Positions 44,298-55,400 of a DNA stretch of 64,000 nt are shown here, in pieces. The stretch comes from Polynucleobacter necessarius (lineage in GTDB: Bacteria > Pseudomonadota > Gammaproteobacteria > Burkholderiales > Burkholderiaceae). The stretch's first letter is position 1. Each line of letters opens with the position of its first letter. Under the pieces are notes generated by a model that worked only from the letters and a program-made list of their open reading frames with translations, did not search any database and was not told the origin of the DNA. The translations under genes were made by a program, and so were the position numbers. The stretch is taken from positions 1 through 64,000 of the forward strand of contig LT606947.1 of assembly GCA_900095165.1 (NCBI GenBank), given 5' to 3'.

Positions 44298-45032
44298 ATG
44301 GCCAAACCAATTTCTCTCGAAAAAATATTATTTAGCCAAGGATTTGGCACAAGACGCTTTTGCAGCGATTTAGTCTATGCCGACCTAGTTAAGGTCAATG
44401 GTGTTTTGGCGGAAGATCCTGAAGAGCGAATTCCGACAGAGGGCTTGATGCTGAATGTAGAGGGCAAGGACTGGGAGTTTCATGAAAAAGCCTATATTGC
44501 TTTTAATAAGCCTCCAAACTATGAGCGTTCCCACAAAACTACGCATCACCCAAGTGTTTACAGTTTGTTGCCTAAGCCTTTTGTAGGGCGGGGCTTGCAA
44601 TGTGTTGGTCGCTTAGATTTTGATATCACTGGTTTAATTCTAATTTCAGATGATGGCCAGTTTATTCATAAGATGACCACGCCAAAGAAGAATATTGGTA
44701 AGGTGTATGAAATCACCACCCCAGAGCCTATTACCCAAAAACAGATCGACCGCTTGCTAAATGGTGTTGTGCTGGATGATGATCCAAAACCTTGTTTTGC
44801 CACGGCATGCAAACAGCTCGGCGAGAATACGCTAGCGATGATTATCGTTGAGGATCGCTACCACCAGGTGAAGCGAATGATGGCAGCGGTGGGCAATCAT
44901 GTTGCCAAGCTGCACCGTACTGAAATCGGGCAATACCTCATGCCTGAAGATTTGGATGAGGGTGAGTGGCGTTGGCTATATCCGGAAGATTTGCAAAAGT
45001 TATCTAAAAGCGTGGATGCCCCTAGTGCCTAA
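44298..45032 (+). CDS. rsuA: Pseudouridine synthase of the RsuA/RluE/RluF group
   Basis: A 244-residue rRNA pseudouridine synthase. An N-terminal S4-like domain (ISLEKILFSQGFGTRRFCSD) is followed by the catalytic domain: YIAFNKPPNYERSH, then GRLDFDITGLILISDDGQFI with the catalytic aspartate (usual form GRLDxDTTGLLL, so isoleucine replaces a threonine here), KVYEITTP, and HQVKRMMAAVGNHVAKLHR. RsuA modifies U516 of 16S rRNA; assignment to RsuA rather than RluE or RluF rests on overall pattern only. Intact. Its end overlaps the pterin dehydratase start by 17 bases. Confidence 0.85.
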   Translation: MAKPISLEKILFSQGFGTRRFCSDLVYADLVKVNGVLAEDPEERIPTEGLMLNVEGKDWEFHEKAYIAFNKPPNYERSHKTTHHPSVYSLLPKPFVGRGLQCVGRLDFDITGLILISDDGQFIHKMTTPKKNIGKVYEITTPEPITQKQIDRLLNGVVLDDDPKPCFATACKQLGENTLAMIIVEDRYHQVKRMMAAVGNHVAKLHRTEIGQYLMPEDLDEGEWRWLYPEDLQKLSKSVDAPSA

Positions 45033-45327
45033 GCTAAAGCAAGTTCCAAGCGATTTTGATTTTGAAAAAATACTGCCCGAGTGGAAAATGAACCGCAACA
45101 CTCAAGAGTTATCTCGAGTCTTTGAGTTTAAAGATTTTAGGGATGCATTTGAGTTTATGGGGCTCTGTGCGAACTTGGCTGAGGAGTTGAATCATCATCC
45201 AGACTGGTCTAATGCATGGAATATGGTGTCAGTGCGTTTAAGCACCCATTCAATAAAGTCTTTGACTGAGCTTGATATCACCATGGCTTGCGCCATGGAT
45301 CAATTTTCCCTTGAAGTTAAAGGCTAG
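45016..45327 (+). CDS. phhB: 4a-hydroxytetrahydrobiopterin dehydratase (PhhB/PCD)
   Basis: A 103-residue pterin carbinolamine dehydratase that recycles the tetrahydropterin cofactor of aromatic amino acid hydroxylases. The active-site block is LAEELNHHPDWSNAWNMVSV (about residue 55), followed by RLSTHS with the third histidine. The start is ATG 45016, overlapping the pseudouridine synthase gene by 17 bases; a longer upstream frame exists but is an alternative reading of that gene. No hydroxylase is in the window. Intact. Confidence 0.88.
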   Translation: MPLVPKLKQVPSDFDFEKILPEWKMNRNTQELSRVFEFKDFRDAFEFMGLCANLAEELNHHPDWSNAWNMVSVRLSTHSIKSLTELDITMACAMDQFSLEVKG

Positions 45328-45332
45328 TTCGT

Positions 45333-45551
45333 TTACTGAACTTCCTCGTCATCTTCATCTTCGGAAGTAATGCTCATGAGGATGGTTGCAAGCAGGCCAT
45401 AAACAACTTCGGTTGCGATCATGCCATCTTCGTCAAGCTCGTCGATCAGGTCGTTTAAGCAATCTTCTGTTTGCTCATTTAAGAGTGTCATAGCGCATTC
45501 GCATCCATAGTCAAAATCTTCGTCGTTTTGGGTTTGAGTGTCGTTTGTCAT
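45333..45551 (-). CDS. Small acidic protein of unknown function
   Basis: A 72-residue protein with a very acidic composition (DEDFDYGCEC..., ending EDEDDEEVQ) and two or three short helices; not recognised. A good AAAGGA site seven bases before ATG 45551 supports that it is expressed. It stands convergent to phhB with a five-base gap. The acidic ends resemble regulators or metal-binding tails, but no function can be assigned. Confidence 0.65.
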   Translation of the reverse strand: MTNDTQTQNDEDFDYGCECAMTLLNEQTEDCLNDLIDELDEDGMIATEVVYGLLATILMSITSEDEDDEEVQ

Positions 45552-45609
45552 ATGAATCCTTTAAGTGATGATACAGAATAGCAAATAACGCCCCGCTAGC
45601 CCAGCTCTA

Positions 45610-46158
45610 TTATTTAAGCAAAACAAGAACTTCTTTGAAGACTGGATTTTTAGCGCTCATGAGCCACTCAAATCCCAGCATCTCTCCGGTGACGAGTCTT
45701 ACCCCGGCAGTTTGAAGTCGGTCAAGCGCGATTTTCTTATCGAGCGCTCTGCGCGAGCCAACTCCATCTACCACCACTGATACGTCAAAGCCTTCATCGA
45801 TCAGTTTGAGCGCTGTTTGCATCAGGCAAACGTGGGTTTCGCATCCCATCAAAATGCATTGCTGGCGATTGCGAGGAATTGCTGTAGTAAGTCCATCAGC
45901 ACAGGCGTTGAAATGCTCTTTGCTAATAGTGGTACTGCAAAAAGACTTGATGGATTCAATATTGCTACCCAAACTGCTTGGACTCTGCTCCGTGCCAATG
46001 ATTGGAATCTCGAGTAGTTGAGCAATTTTGGCGGTGCGGATACATTGATTCAGCACGTCCTCGCCATGATCTATTGCGGGCATCAAGCGCCCTTGTAGAT
46101 CGATCAAGATCAAAATGGATGATTCTGAATGAATTTGATTGGATGTGTTCATGGCCAT
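45610..46158 (-). CDS. Isochorismatase-family cysteine hydrolase
   Basis: A 182-residue cytoplasmic hydrolase of the isochorismatase-like fold. The catalytic triad is visible as aspartate in ILILIDLQGRLMPAI (about residue 20), a lysine in STTISKEHFNAC (about 80), and cysteine in ILMGCETHVCLMQ (about 106). A cis-peptide-type GCETHVC block is typical. Substrates range from nicotinamide to isochorismate and cannot be deduced. The stand-alone form is often called YcaC-like. Intact. The GNAT pseudogene lies five bases upstream. Confidence 0.87.
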   Translation of the reverse strand: MAMNTSNQIHSESSILILIDLQGRLMPAIDHGEDVLNQCIRTAKIAQLLEIPIIGTEQSPSSLGSNIESIKSFCSTTISKEHFNACADGLTTAIPRNRQQCILMGCETHVCLMQTALKLIDEGFDVSVVVDGVGSRRALDKKIALDRLQTAGVRLVTGEMLGFEWLMSAKNPVFKEVLVLLK

Positions 46159-46163
46159 TGGGT

Positions 46164-46693
46164 TTATAGAGAAAGGCTAACAGTTTTAAAGTCGGGATCA
46201 TCATCAAGATTGCTAATCTGAAATCCTAGATCGGAAACTAGATGTAACATTTTGAGGTTCTTGCTTAGGACGTATCTCCGCATTTCTTGTAAATCATTTT
46301 CTTTTGCATGCGCAATGAGGTCAAGCATCAAATGCGTTCCGATGCCGTGTGCAGTATGGTTATCGCTCACACTCAGGGAAAACTCACAGATGTTTTGATT
46401 GGGTGGAGTTACGTAGCGTGAAATATCGATAATTTCCTCCGACCCAAATTGACATGGAATCACCGCAACCAAAGCCATCTCTTTTTGTAGTCTAAATGTA
46501 GGATGCCATCTAGAAAATCATCCGGCAATTTAGAGATGGCATGTGCAAAGCGCAGGTAGCGACTTTCGGGGGAGAGATGAATAAAGAGCCCAATGATTCG
46601 CTCTCGATCATCCGGCTGGATAGAGCGAATAAGATAGTGCGACTCACCGTCAAGCGCATACGTCTTATTGGAGAGTGAGATTGGTGTCTTCAT
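46164..46693 (-). pseudogene. GNAT-family N-acetyltransferase, one frameshift
   Basis: The N-terminal part (MKTPISLSNKTYALDGESHY and IRSIQPDDRERIIGLFIHLS) resembles the acetyltransferase domain of the large Pat-type proteins. At a run of five A on the coding strand (46482-46486) the frame is lost. With six A it continues as KKEMALVAVIPCQFGSEEII, then VSDNHTAHGIGTHLMLDLIA (the acetyl-CoA-binding stretch with GIGTHL), and DLGFQISNLDDDPDF. Corrected length about 176. Its target is unknown. Frame loss removes the acetyl-CoA site. Confidence 0.85.
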
Positions 46694-46767
46694 GAGTTAG
46701 AGATGGGCGAGGTTCTTTCCCTCAGAATACCTTTTTATGGCCACTTTTCTATTGTTTTAGTTCTAAA

Positions 46768-47552
46768 ATGGATCTTCACCTTACCGTACTTGGCAATTCC
46801 CTCATGATTTCTTTGCTTCAGGCTTTCAATGACCATTCCTTGGCCTTCTTTATGTTGGCGACCATTAGCGTCATCATTGTCGGCGTCTCTAAAAGTGGGT
46901 TGGTGCCGGCTTAGGAGTTCTGTCTTTGCCCCTCATGGCGAGTCAGTTCAGCATCAATGAGGCTTTGGCAATTCTGCTGCCGCTTTTGATTGCAATTGAT
47001 TTAGTAGGTTTGCGACGATTTCTCAGAAATGCCGATTGGAGGATATTAAAGCTGATCCTCTTGCCGGCTGCGTTCGGGATGCTTTTGGGCTACCTCTTCT
47101 TTTCTGCCATTACCCCCAAAATTCTATCGCTCTCTATCGGCATCTTTACCTTACTCTTTTTGATACAAAGCTTGGTGATATCGCGCTTGAATTTAAAAGA
47201 AGCTAAACCATTTCCTTGGCTTGGGAGGGTGATGGGGGGAGTCTCCGGTTTTACTTCGTTTATTGCGCATATAGGTGGCCCACCAATCACAATCTATATG
47301 CTGAGGGAGAAAGTTTCGCCAATGGTGTACACCTCCACATTGGGGATATTTTTTACAGTGATTAATTTTGGCAAATTAGTTCCCTATGCCTATCTTGATT
47401 TATTGAACTTCAATCAATTAGCCACTTCAATACTTTTGCTACCTCTAGTGCCAGTAGATGTGTATTTAGGTTTTTATTTGGCCAAGAGGATTTCGGCTAA
47501 GTGGTACTACATCATTGTCCATTTTTCTTATTGGTGGCTAGTATTAAATTAA
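46768..47552 (+). pseudogene. Second TauE/SafE-family permease, one frameshift
   Basis: Starts at ATG 46768 (or 46804). The first helix region reads to VSKSGL, then at 46900-46901 one T of an expected three is missing. The restored reading is GAGLGVLSLPLMASQFSINE, the family's first signature, then LLGYLFFSAITPKILSLSIG and the second repeat GRVMGGVSGFTSFIAHIGGP with PPITIYML. About seven helices, 261 residues when corrected. As it stands a TAG follows within five codons. Both TauE-type genes of this window are broken. Confidence 0.85.
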
Positions 47553-47594
47553 TTGCTGATGGCTTGTTGGCCTAAGCAAAAGCAAGAAAGACTT

Positions 47595-47912
47595 ATGAAT
47601 AATCCCATTTGGCTAAGAGTGATTCTGTTGTTTGAGATTCTCTTTAGCTTCGCAATTCCATTGATTGCAATTGCGCAAATCTTCTCTCCCTATACTCCCG
47701 AGCAAATCCAAGAGTTTAATAAGCAGCCGATTGCGCCGATGGAGACTCCCGAAGGCCCGGTTTACGTAGACCCACCACCTGTTAGTCAGAAGCAGAAGGT
47801 GCTGTTTGATTCGCACCATGTCAAAAATCCAGATGGTGAAGAGCAGGCCCAAGCGCAGGAGGTCGAGTCTGCTGCACCCTTTGAGCCAATTCCTGCCACC
47901 TTTACCTTCTAG
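47595..47912 (+). CDS. Hypothetical single-pass membrane protein
   Basis: A 105-residue protein, not recognised. An N-terminal hydrophobic helix (about residues 7-25, LRVILLFEILFSFAIPLIAI) could be a signal anchor. The rest is polar and proline-rich (APMETPEGPVYVDPPPVSQK) with an acidic, glutamine-rich stretch, so it is probably a short periplasmic domain. ATG 47595 is preferred to the upstream in-frame 47553, which would read into the previous gene's end. No motif gives a role. Confidence 0.55.
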   Translation: MNNPIWLRVILLFEILFSFAIPLIAIAQIFSPYTPEQIQEFNKQPIAPMETPEGPVYVDPPPVSQKQKVLFDSHHVKNPDGEEQAQAQEVESAAPFEPIPATFTF

Positions 47913-47960
47913 CAACACCTAACTGTTAACATTGCTTCTACATTTTAGAAAAGAGTTCCC

Positions 47961-48779
47961 ATGAAATTACATGCCATTCGTTTGCTTACCAGCACTGTAC
48001 TGGCCCTAGGTTTTGTTGCGGCGGCGCATTCTCAAAACTCGCTGCCGGTTAACGCAGCCGCCTCCGTTAATAGATACATTATTTCCAGCGATGCTGTTGA
48101 GCAAGGTATTCAAGCAGCTTTGTCTCAGGGTCAAAAAAATTCTCCAGAACTTCGCAAGGCAGTCTTGGCAAGAATGATTGAAATTGTTCTACTGTCACAA
48201 CAGGCTGATAAAGATGGCCTCGCAAATTTCGATAGAGCTAATAGTCAGCTGGCTATGATTCGTCAAAATTATTTAACTGACCTAGAGTTATCTACTTATA
48301 TGTCGAAAAATCCCGTGAGCGATGCAGATGTTCAAGCGGAGTACAACCGCGAAATTGCTTCTTTGGGTCCGTAAGGCATGATTGTGGAATACAAGGTCAG
48401 TGATATTGCTGTTGCTACTGAATCTGACGCTCAAGCCGTCCTAGCTAGAATTAAAAAAGGTGAGTCGTTTGATAAGGTAGCTAGGAGCGTTTCACTTGCA
48501 CCAAATAAAATGCAGGGTGGAGCTGTAGGTTGGGTGCAGGCCGGGCAGACATTGCCGCAAATTACTAGTGCTCTGACCACTCTTGCCAAGGGCCAAGTTT
48601 CACCAGCACCAATTCAGATGCCGCAAGGTTGGTATTTAATTAAGTTAGAGGATAAAAAATCCAGCAAGCCACCTACATTTGAGCAGGCGAAAGCAGCCAT
48701 TCGTAATGGTTTGATGCAGAAAAAGCAGTTTGAATTCTTATCCCAATTGCGTCAGGGCGCGAATATCGTCGTACGCTAA
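47961..48779 (+). pseudogene. Parvulin-type peptidyl-prolyl isomerase, one nonsense codon
   Basis: Signal-peptide start (MKLHAIRLLTSTVLALGFVA, then AAHS). The N-terminal helical chaperone-like part runs to EYNREIASLGP, where TAA 48372-48374 stops it (glutamine expected). The same frame continues with GMIVEYKVSDIAVATESDAQ and the parvulin core: KKGESFDKVARSVSLAPNKM, QGGAVGWVQAGQTLPQITSA and the MPQGWYLIKLEDKK end. Corrected length 272 residues, a periplasmic PpiC/SurA-like folding helper. A terminator follows at 48796. Loss by one transition. Confidence 0.88.
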
Positions 48780-48795
48780 TTAATCTAAGGGGTTG

Positions 48796-48822
48796 AAAAG
48801 GGCGCCTGTGGGTGCCCTTTTC
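48796..48822 (+). terminator. Terminator after the parvulin pseudogene
   Basis: Arms AAAAGGGCGCC and GGTGCCCTTTT with a TGTG loop (one G-U pair), then TCTATTTC. Confidence 0.85.
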
Positions 48823-48914
48823 TATTTCTGCCAGCCTCTAGTGGTATTTCTCTATCCCCATACCAGCCATTCGGGAGTAGATTGAAAGCACACAAATAAA
48901 CAAGGGAAGTGCAA

Positions 48915-49484
48915 ATGAGCAAGAATCCATTTGATTTAGGTGCAATGGCCAATCAGGCGCGGGGAGTGAGGGCCGCTCAGGCAGTTGGCCAAGCTGCGCT
49001 AACAAGTGCTCAAGAGATTGCCCAATTAAATCAGCGCGCTGCGCAAGAACTATCTTCTCGGTTGCAGACCAAAGTTGCAGAGCTCATGAAAACGCAGGAC
49101 CCAAAGGCGGCTTTTGATTATGTGCATGCCGAGGTATTGCAAGAGGCTGCAAAAGAGGTGGCCGAGTATCAAGCTCAACTTTTTCAAGCTTTCGCCAGTG
49201 GTAATAAGGAGCTGGCAAAAATTGCGGAAACGATGATTAAAGACTCGCAACATGACTTAATTCACTTTGTGAATGAAGCCACTCAAAACGCTCCAGCAGG
49301 AACTGAGCCCTACACCTCTGTATTCAAAACCTCATTTAATAATGCGCTTCAGAATTTTGAATTGATCCGCGCAGCAATGGCTGATTCATTTGTGAGCTTT
49401 GAGAAAAATATTGAGAATATGAGTAATTTATCCAAAGCTCAGACGGCTGGTGGGGCGTCAGCCAAAAAGGCTGTAAAAAAGTAG
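48915..49484 (+). CDS. Phasin family protein (PHA granule-associated)
   Basis: A 189-residue helical phasin that coats polyhydroxyalkanoate granules. It starts MSKNPFDLGAMANQARGVRA at ATG 48915 (AGGGAAG ribosome site). It is alanine-rich with long amphipathic helices (about residues 20-170), no cysteine, and a lysine-rich tail ending KKAVKK, the usual betaproteobacterial phasin design. Stand-alone and intact, so PHA storage is likely still in use. Confidence 0.85.
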   Translation: MSKNPFDLGAMANQARGVRAAQAVGQAALTSAQEIAQLNQRAAQELSSRLQTKVAELMKTQDPKAAFDYVHAEVLQEAAKEVAEYQAQLFQAFASGNKELAKIAETMIKDSQHDLIHFVNEATQNAPAGTEPYTSVFKTSFNNALQNFELIRAAMADSFVSFEKNIENMSNLSKAQTAGGASAKKAVKK

Positions 49485-49603
49485 ATTATTTTTGAATTTT
49501 CCAAGGGGTCTGACTGCCGTTAGTCTTGGCGGTCAAAATACACTGGGCGCTTAACTAGCGTGGCTTTGGCATTAATTGCATTAATATGATCTAATATAAA
49601 AAA

Positions 49604-49696
49604 CGGGGAGTAGCCTGCTCAGCCATCTGAGTCCCTTATGCCGACAATTCGACCCATGGGTCCGGTATAAGGGTGATTTAATATCAAGGCAAGACC
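49604..49696 (+). ncRNA. yybP-ykoY manganese riboswitch
   Basis: The conserved 5' strand GGGGAGTAGCC (49605-49615) and 3' strand GGCAAGACC (49688-49696) of this aptamer are both present. Between them lie two helices: a first with CTCAGCCATCTGAG-type pairing and a second around CCCTTAT/ATAAGGG (49633-49639 and 49667-49673), with TATGCCGACAA holding the Mn-site loop bases. A plausible promoter (TTGGCA at 49566 and TCTAAT at 49590, spacer 18) would start transcription near its 5' end. Members of this class bind Mn2+ and switch on export or resistance genes. It leads the czcCBA-type operon, with a leader of about 160 bases to the first start. Confidence 0.87.
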
Positions 49697-49858
49697 ATTT
49701 AAATTTTTATAAATGGTTATCTTTTGAATTTTCTGCCCCAAACTTTGGTTTGCCTACTCAAAACTGTGCCCAGATCCCTGATTTGGGGAATTTCTCGCCG
49801 ATTTGTCATCTCGAGGTCGGATAATGAGAGATCGCATCTATTTTTAAAAATTGTCGTA

Positions 49859-51108
49859 ATGAATCGCTTAACTTCTGCATCGCTACTGGTTGCCTGCATT
49901 CTGTTTGCAGGCACTGTTAGCGCTCAAGGTAAAAACCCACTGACGCTGAATGAGCTGATTGGGATTGCATTGGAGTAAAGCCCTCAGGTATTGGCGGCGC
50001 GAGATCAATCCAAGGCGGTCAAAGGGCAACTCTTTTCAGCCAGAGCAATTCCAAACCCTGAGTTTGAATTGAATACTGGACAACAAAAATCGGCATCAGG
50101 CCCATTAACTACAGGCAATGTATCGTCATGGTCAGTGACACAACCATTGGATATGCCCTATACCCGCTATCCCAGGGTAAATGCTGCTGAGGCTAACTTG
50201 CGGGCTGCAGAAGCGACCCGAGTTGCTTTTGAAGTTGAAATGATCTCCAGAGTTCAGTAACGTTTTTATGAATTGATGCGTCGTGATGCCGAATTAAAGG
50301 CTGCTGAAGAAGATCTGGGATTGACGAAGCAAATTCGTGATCGCATGCAAATTCGGCATGACGTTGGTGAGACTGCTCGATTTGAATTGATCCGCGCGCA
50401 AACTGAGTTCCTAAATGCGTAGATTAATACCGAATCTAGCAAGCTAAAGGTCAGCTCAGACAGGTTGTCGGCCACAACTTGCCAACTGACTATGAAGTGG
50501 TATCGCAAACTCTCAAGATTGACCCTTTACCGCCCTTGTCAACCTTACTCAGTGAGTTGCACACACAAAGCCCTGAACTGCAGAAGGCAAAAGCAGAGGT
50601 TGAGGCAACAGAATCTAGACTTAGTTTTGAGCAGAATTCTCGCTTACCCAAGCTATCCATCAAGACTCAGCAATATAACGACCCTAACTTCACTGACCGC
50701 CTCTATGGCTTAGTGGTGAGTATTCCAATTTGGGGCTTTAAGGGTGGTCAGATTGCTGAGGCAGAGGCCAATGCATCTAAGGCTAAGAATCAACTCAATG
50801 CACAAAGCCAAAGTCTGGAACAGCAGTTAGAGACGGCTTATAAGCTATATCAAATGACTAGCTATCAGGTAAAAATTTTGGATCAGGAGGTTGTTCAGCT
50901 CGCCTCGAGTGCCAGACGGATTGCGGAAGTTTCTTATCGTTATGGTGAACGGGGCATGCTTGAGTATTTGGATGCACAAAGAACATTTCGAGTGGCGCGT
51001 AACGACTTAATTAAAGCGCGATTTGATTTAGCTTCAGTTGTTACAGAGATTCAGCGTTTAAGGGCAACCCCAGAGTGGATTGCAAAAATTGAGAGTGGAA
51101 AGCAATGA
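49859..51108 (+). pseudogene. czcC: CzcC-like outer-membrane efflux protein, three nonsense codons and a frameshift
   Basis: A TolC-family trimeric channel for a heavy-metal efflux complex. Signal peptide MNRLTSASLLVACILFAGTV at ATG 49859, then NPLTLNELIGIALE and stop TAA 49976-49978. The in-frame continuation SPQVLAARDQSKAVKGQLFS, then TAA 50258-50260 (before RFYELMRRDAELKAAEEDL) and TAG 50420-50422 (before INTESSKLK). At AAA 50446-50448 one A is missing, after which the frame continues as LPTDYEVVSQTLKIDPLPPL to the stop. It ends overlapping czcB (ATGA). With four lesions it is among the most damaged genes here. Confidence 0.9.
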
Positions 51109-52451
51109 AGCAAGAATTCACGGTAATGATGGATAAATTAAAGGGCTTGTACTCCCGCCATATGACGATAGCAAAAGTTTATACGCGTGAGTGGATTACT
51201 CTTGTTATTAAAACCCAAAATGATTTGTATGTTCTTACCCATGAGTGGTTTAGCGCTCATCTACCTCGTGTGGCTCAGCAATACGATAAGAGTCCTCAGT
51301 GGACGCAAAGAAGTCTTTTTTACTTTCCCTGGTTTTGTTTATTTCTGATCATCCTAAATTACTTCAACGTATTTGATCGCAGTCCGGCTATCAAGTCTGT
51401 GCAAGATCCTAACGTGGTGATCGTCAATAATGATCTACGAAGCATGATTACGGTTGGACAGATCTTTACTGGCTCATTTGTGGAGGAGCTACGAGCCTCT
51501 GGCCGCATTGATTTCAATGAATTATTTCTGTCTCGTATTGGTGCGAACGTCACGGGTCGTGTTTCCGATATTCTGGCAATCCCAGGACAGGTTGTAAAGC
51601 AGGGTGATATTTTGGCGAAGATTACCTCTACTGAGCTGACGCAATCCCAACTGTCTTACTTAAAGGCAAAGAGTGCCAGCCAGTTAGCGGATCAAGCTGC
51701 TAATCGCTCCAGAATTTTGTACAAAGAAGATGTGATTGCTTTAGCTGAACTTCAAAAGCGAGAGGCTGAGGCGAGTAGTGCAAAAGCAGAATATCGGGCA
51801 GCAAATGACCAATTACGCGTTCAGGGCATGGATCAGACAAGCATTGATCGTTTGGCAAAATCGGGTGTGATTGAATCCACCAACAATGTAATTGCCACCA
51901 TTCCTGGTGAAATTGTGGAGCGCAAGATTAATAAGGGGCAAGTTGTTCAGCCTGCCGATGCCTTATTTACTGTGGCTGATTTGGGATCTCTTTGGGCTGT
52001 TTCAGAGATTCCGGAGAGTAATGCTTATTTGATTCATAAGGGTCAAAAAGTCACCTTAATTATTCCCGCGCTCAGAAATGCCGAGATTGAGGGTATCGTT
52101 GCTCACGTAGACTCCATTGTGAATCCACAAACTCGCACCGTAGTTGTCAGAATGGAAGTGCCGAACAAAGAGGGTCTAATTAAACCTGGCATGTTGGCAA
52201 CTATGATGATTGAAAGTTAGTCTACCGAGAGATTGTTGGTTCCATTTAGCGCCGTGATTCGTGAAGATAATCGTGACCATGTCTTTATTCGCGAGGATGA
52301 CGACACCTATCGTATGGTTACCATTAAGTTGGGCCCAGAGGGTAAAGGTTATCGCTCCGTCATCTCTGGTCTCAAGGATGGCCAAGAAATTGCCATTAAT
52401 GGCGCTTTCCATTTAAATACTGAACGCAAGCGACAGTTGAGTGACGGCTAG
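51105..52451 (+). pseudogene. czcB: CzcB-like periplasmic adaptor, one nonsense codon
   Basis: A membrane-fusion protein with a membrane anchor (about residues 66-88, FYFPWFCLFLIILNYFNVFD) and adaptor core: GRVSDILAIPGQVVKQGDIL (lipoyl half), coiled coil around residues 185-260, GEIVERKINKGQVVQPADAL and later VDSIVNPQTRTVVVRMEVP. TAG at 52218-52220 (glutamine expected after MMIES) cuts off the last 77 residues (LLVPFSAVIREDNRDHVFIR and the C-terminal barrel). Corrected length 448. It couples CzcA to CzcC. A truncated protein without its membrane-proximal domain should not assemble. Confidence 0.9.
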
Positions 52452-52456
52452 TCAAA

Positions 52457-55400
52457 ATGATTGAAAAAATTGTTCGCCTCTCGCTGCAACAACGCTTGTT
52501 GGTTGTCATCATTGCGTTGGTGTTGTTCGTTGCAGGTTTACTCGCAACAAAACGACTATCAGTGGATGCATTTCCAGATGTCACAAACGTACAGATTCAG
52601 ATTGCAGCAGAGGCGCCTGGTCGCTCACCTGAAGAGGTAGAGCGTTTCGTGACGGTGCCGATTGAGTTGGGCATGACTGGTTTGCCTGGGTTGACTGAAA
52701 TGCGTTCACTTAATCGCAATGGCTTATCAGTTATTACTTTGGTGTTTACAGAAAAGACCGACCTATACTTTGCTAGGCAGCTTGTTACCGAGCGTTTGAT
52801 TGAGGTTGCTTCCGCTATACCGGTGGGTATAACTCCCGTTATGGCGCCTCCATCAACAGGATTAGGTGAGATCTACCAGTACACGCTTGATCACCCCTCT
52901 GATGGCGATAGGCAGTTAACCGTTGAAGAGCTTGAAGAGCGTCGCACTATTCAAGATTGGGTTGTTCGTCCGATGTTGCGCTCCATCCCTGGTGTTGCCG
53001 AAATCAATACGCACGTGAATACCAGGTCTTAGTCAGTCCGGAAAGATTGCGTCACTATCAAGTGGGTCTACGTGACATTTACGAAGCCCTAGCTAGAAAT
53101 AATGCGAATTCTGGAGGTGGGCAGCTACCGACATACGCAGAGCGCTACCTTATTCGTGGTGTGGGCCTGGTTAATAAACCCGAGGATATTGGAAAGATTA
53201 TTCTCAAAGAAGTAAAAGGCATTCCGGTCTATGTGAGGAATGTGGCTGAAGTAACCATTGGCAGTGAAATCCGGCAGGGCGCAGCCATTAAGAATGGTTA
53301 TACCGAGAGTGTTGCCGGCATTATTTAGATGATTCGTGGCGGCAATGCCCGGGAAGCGGTCAATCGCATCAAGCTCAAAGTTGCCGAGATTAACGAGGGT
53401 AAGTTATTACCTGATGGCCTGCAGATCGTTCCCTTTTACGATCGTACAGATCTAGTCAATGCTGCAATATTCAATGTGGCCAAGGTATTAATTGAAGGTG
53501 TCATTCTCGTTGTGATCCTACTGTTTTTATTCCTAAGTGATGTTCGCTCTTCACTCATTGTGGTGGCAACTTTAATCCTAACGCCCTTGCTGACATTCTT
53601 GGTGATGAACCGTTACGGCATCTCCGCCAACCTGATGTCGCTTGGCGGCCTTGCCATTGCGATTGGCATCATGGTGGATGGATCAGTAGTGGTGGTAGAA
53701 AATACTTTTGCTAAGTTGGGTGAAAGACTCAAAACAGGTGAGTCTAAGATTCGTATTATTTTGGAGGCAGCTACTGAGGTGGGTACGCCAGTACTCTTTG
53801 GTGTTGGCATCATTATTTTGGTTTTCATGCCCTTACTCTCTTTAGATGGTATGGAAGGAAAAATGTTTGCACCAATGGCTATTACCATTGCGATTGCATT
53901 AACCATTTCACTGATCCTTTCATTTACTTTATCTCCAGTTCTTTGCTCTTATATCTTGAATGGTGGGAGTGAGGATGACACTAAAATTGTGGCCCGTTTG
54001 CGCGCACCTTATGAGCGCTGGTTGCATTGGTGTCTTGCTAATTCAAAGTTGGTTGTCAAAAGATCTTTAATAGGATTGGTAGCTAGCATTATTGGACTTA
54101 CCTTACTTGGAAAAGCTTTTATTCCGGTGATGCAAGAGGGTTCTATTACGCCAGTGATCGTGCGTGCGCCCAATATTTCCTTGGATGAGTCTATCAAGCT
54201 GGAGTTTGAAGCCATTAAACGCATCATGACTATTCCAGATGTGAGGATAGCGGTATCTCGCCTGGGTAAGGGTGAGTCTCCCGCGGATCCAGGACAGCCA
54301 AATGAATCAGATCCAATTGTGACGCTGAAGCCGATAGGTGATCGCAAGTTCAGCCAGGAGGAGATTGCTCAGCAGATCCGTGACAAGTTAAAAACTTTAC
54401 CGGGAATTGAGCTCTCAATTTCTCAGCCGATTGCCGCTCGTGTGGATGAGATGGTTTCTGGAGTACGCTCGCAGGTAGCCATCAAGATTTTTGGAGATGA
54501 CTTAGTAGTTCTGCAAAAGCTAGGCAGCCAGATTCTGACCAAAATGAAGGGCAGCAATGACTTGCGTATAGAGCAAGCCTCTGGGCAAAATTATTTAAAT
54601 ATTAATATCAATCGTGATGCAATCGCGCGCTACGGCATTAATGTTTCTGATGTGAATGAAGTTATTGAAACAGCAATTGGTGGAAAACAAGCTAGTACGA
54701 TTTATGAGGGTGAGAGACGTTTTCCATTAGTGCTTCGTTATCCTGGAGCGTATAGGGATAATGTTGATGCAATTAGTAATATTATTTTGCATTCTCCGGA
54801 TGGGGCTCAGGTCTTATTACGCGACCTGGCTGATATTTCTTTGGTAGATGGTTCAGCCCAGATTTCTAGAGAATCTGGCAAGCGTCGCCTCGTAGTGGGT
54901 GTGAACGTCGATGGTCGAGATCTGGGGGTCGTTCAGGAAGCGCAAACGCTTATTGCTAAAGAGGTGGAGCTTCCACAGGGCTATTCTTTGCAGTGGGGTG
55001 GTCAGTTTGAAAATATGCAACGTGCGATGGCGCGCTTGATGATCATCATCCCACTCACAATTTTGGCAATCTATTTCTTGCTCTTCATGCTCTTTAAGTC
55101 CCTGCGCTTGGCGGGCTTGATTATTTTAGTTTTACCATTCGCCTCGATTGGCGGTGTATTTGGCTTATTCATCACTGAAGAGTATTTATCTGTGCCAGCT
55201 GCGGTAGGTTTCATCAATTTCTGGGGTATCGCGGTCCTTAATGGCGTGGTGCTGATTTCATTTATTAAGCAGCTGCGTGAAGATGGCTATTCTATGGAAG
55301 ATGCATTGTTACATGGCTGCGGTCACCGCTTCAGGCCAGTCATGATGACTGCTTCAGTAGCCATGTTGGCTTTAGTGCCGATGCTCTTTTCTGGTGGACC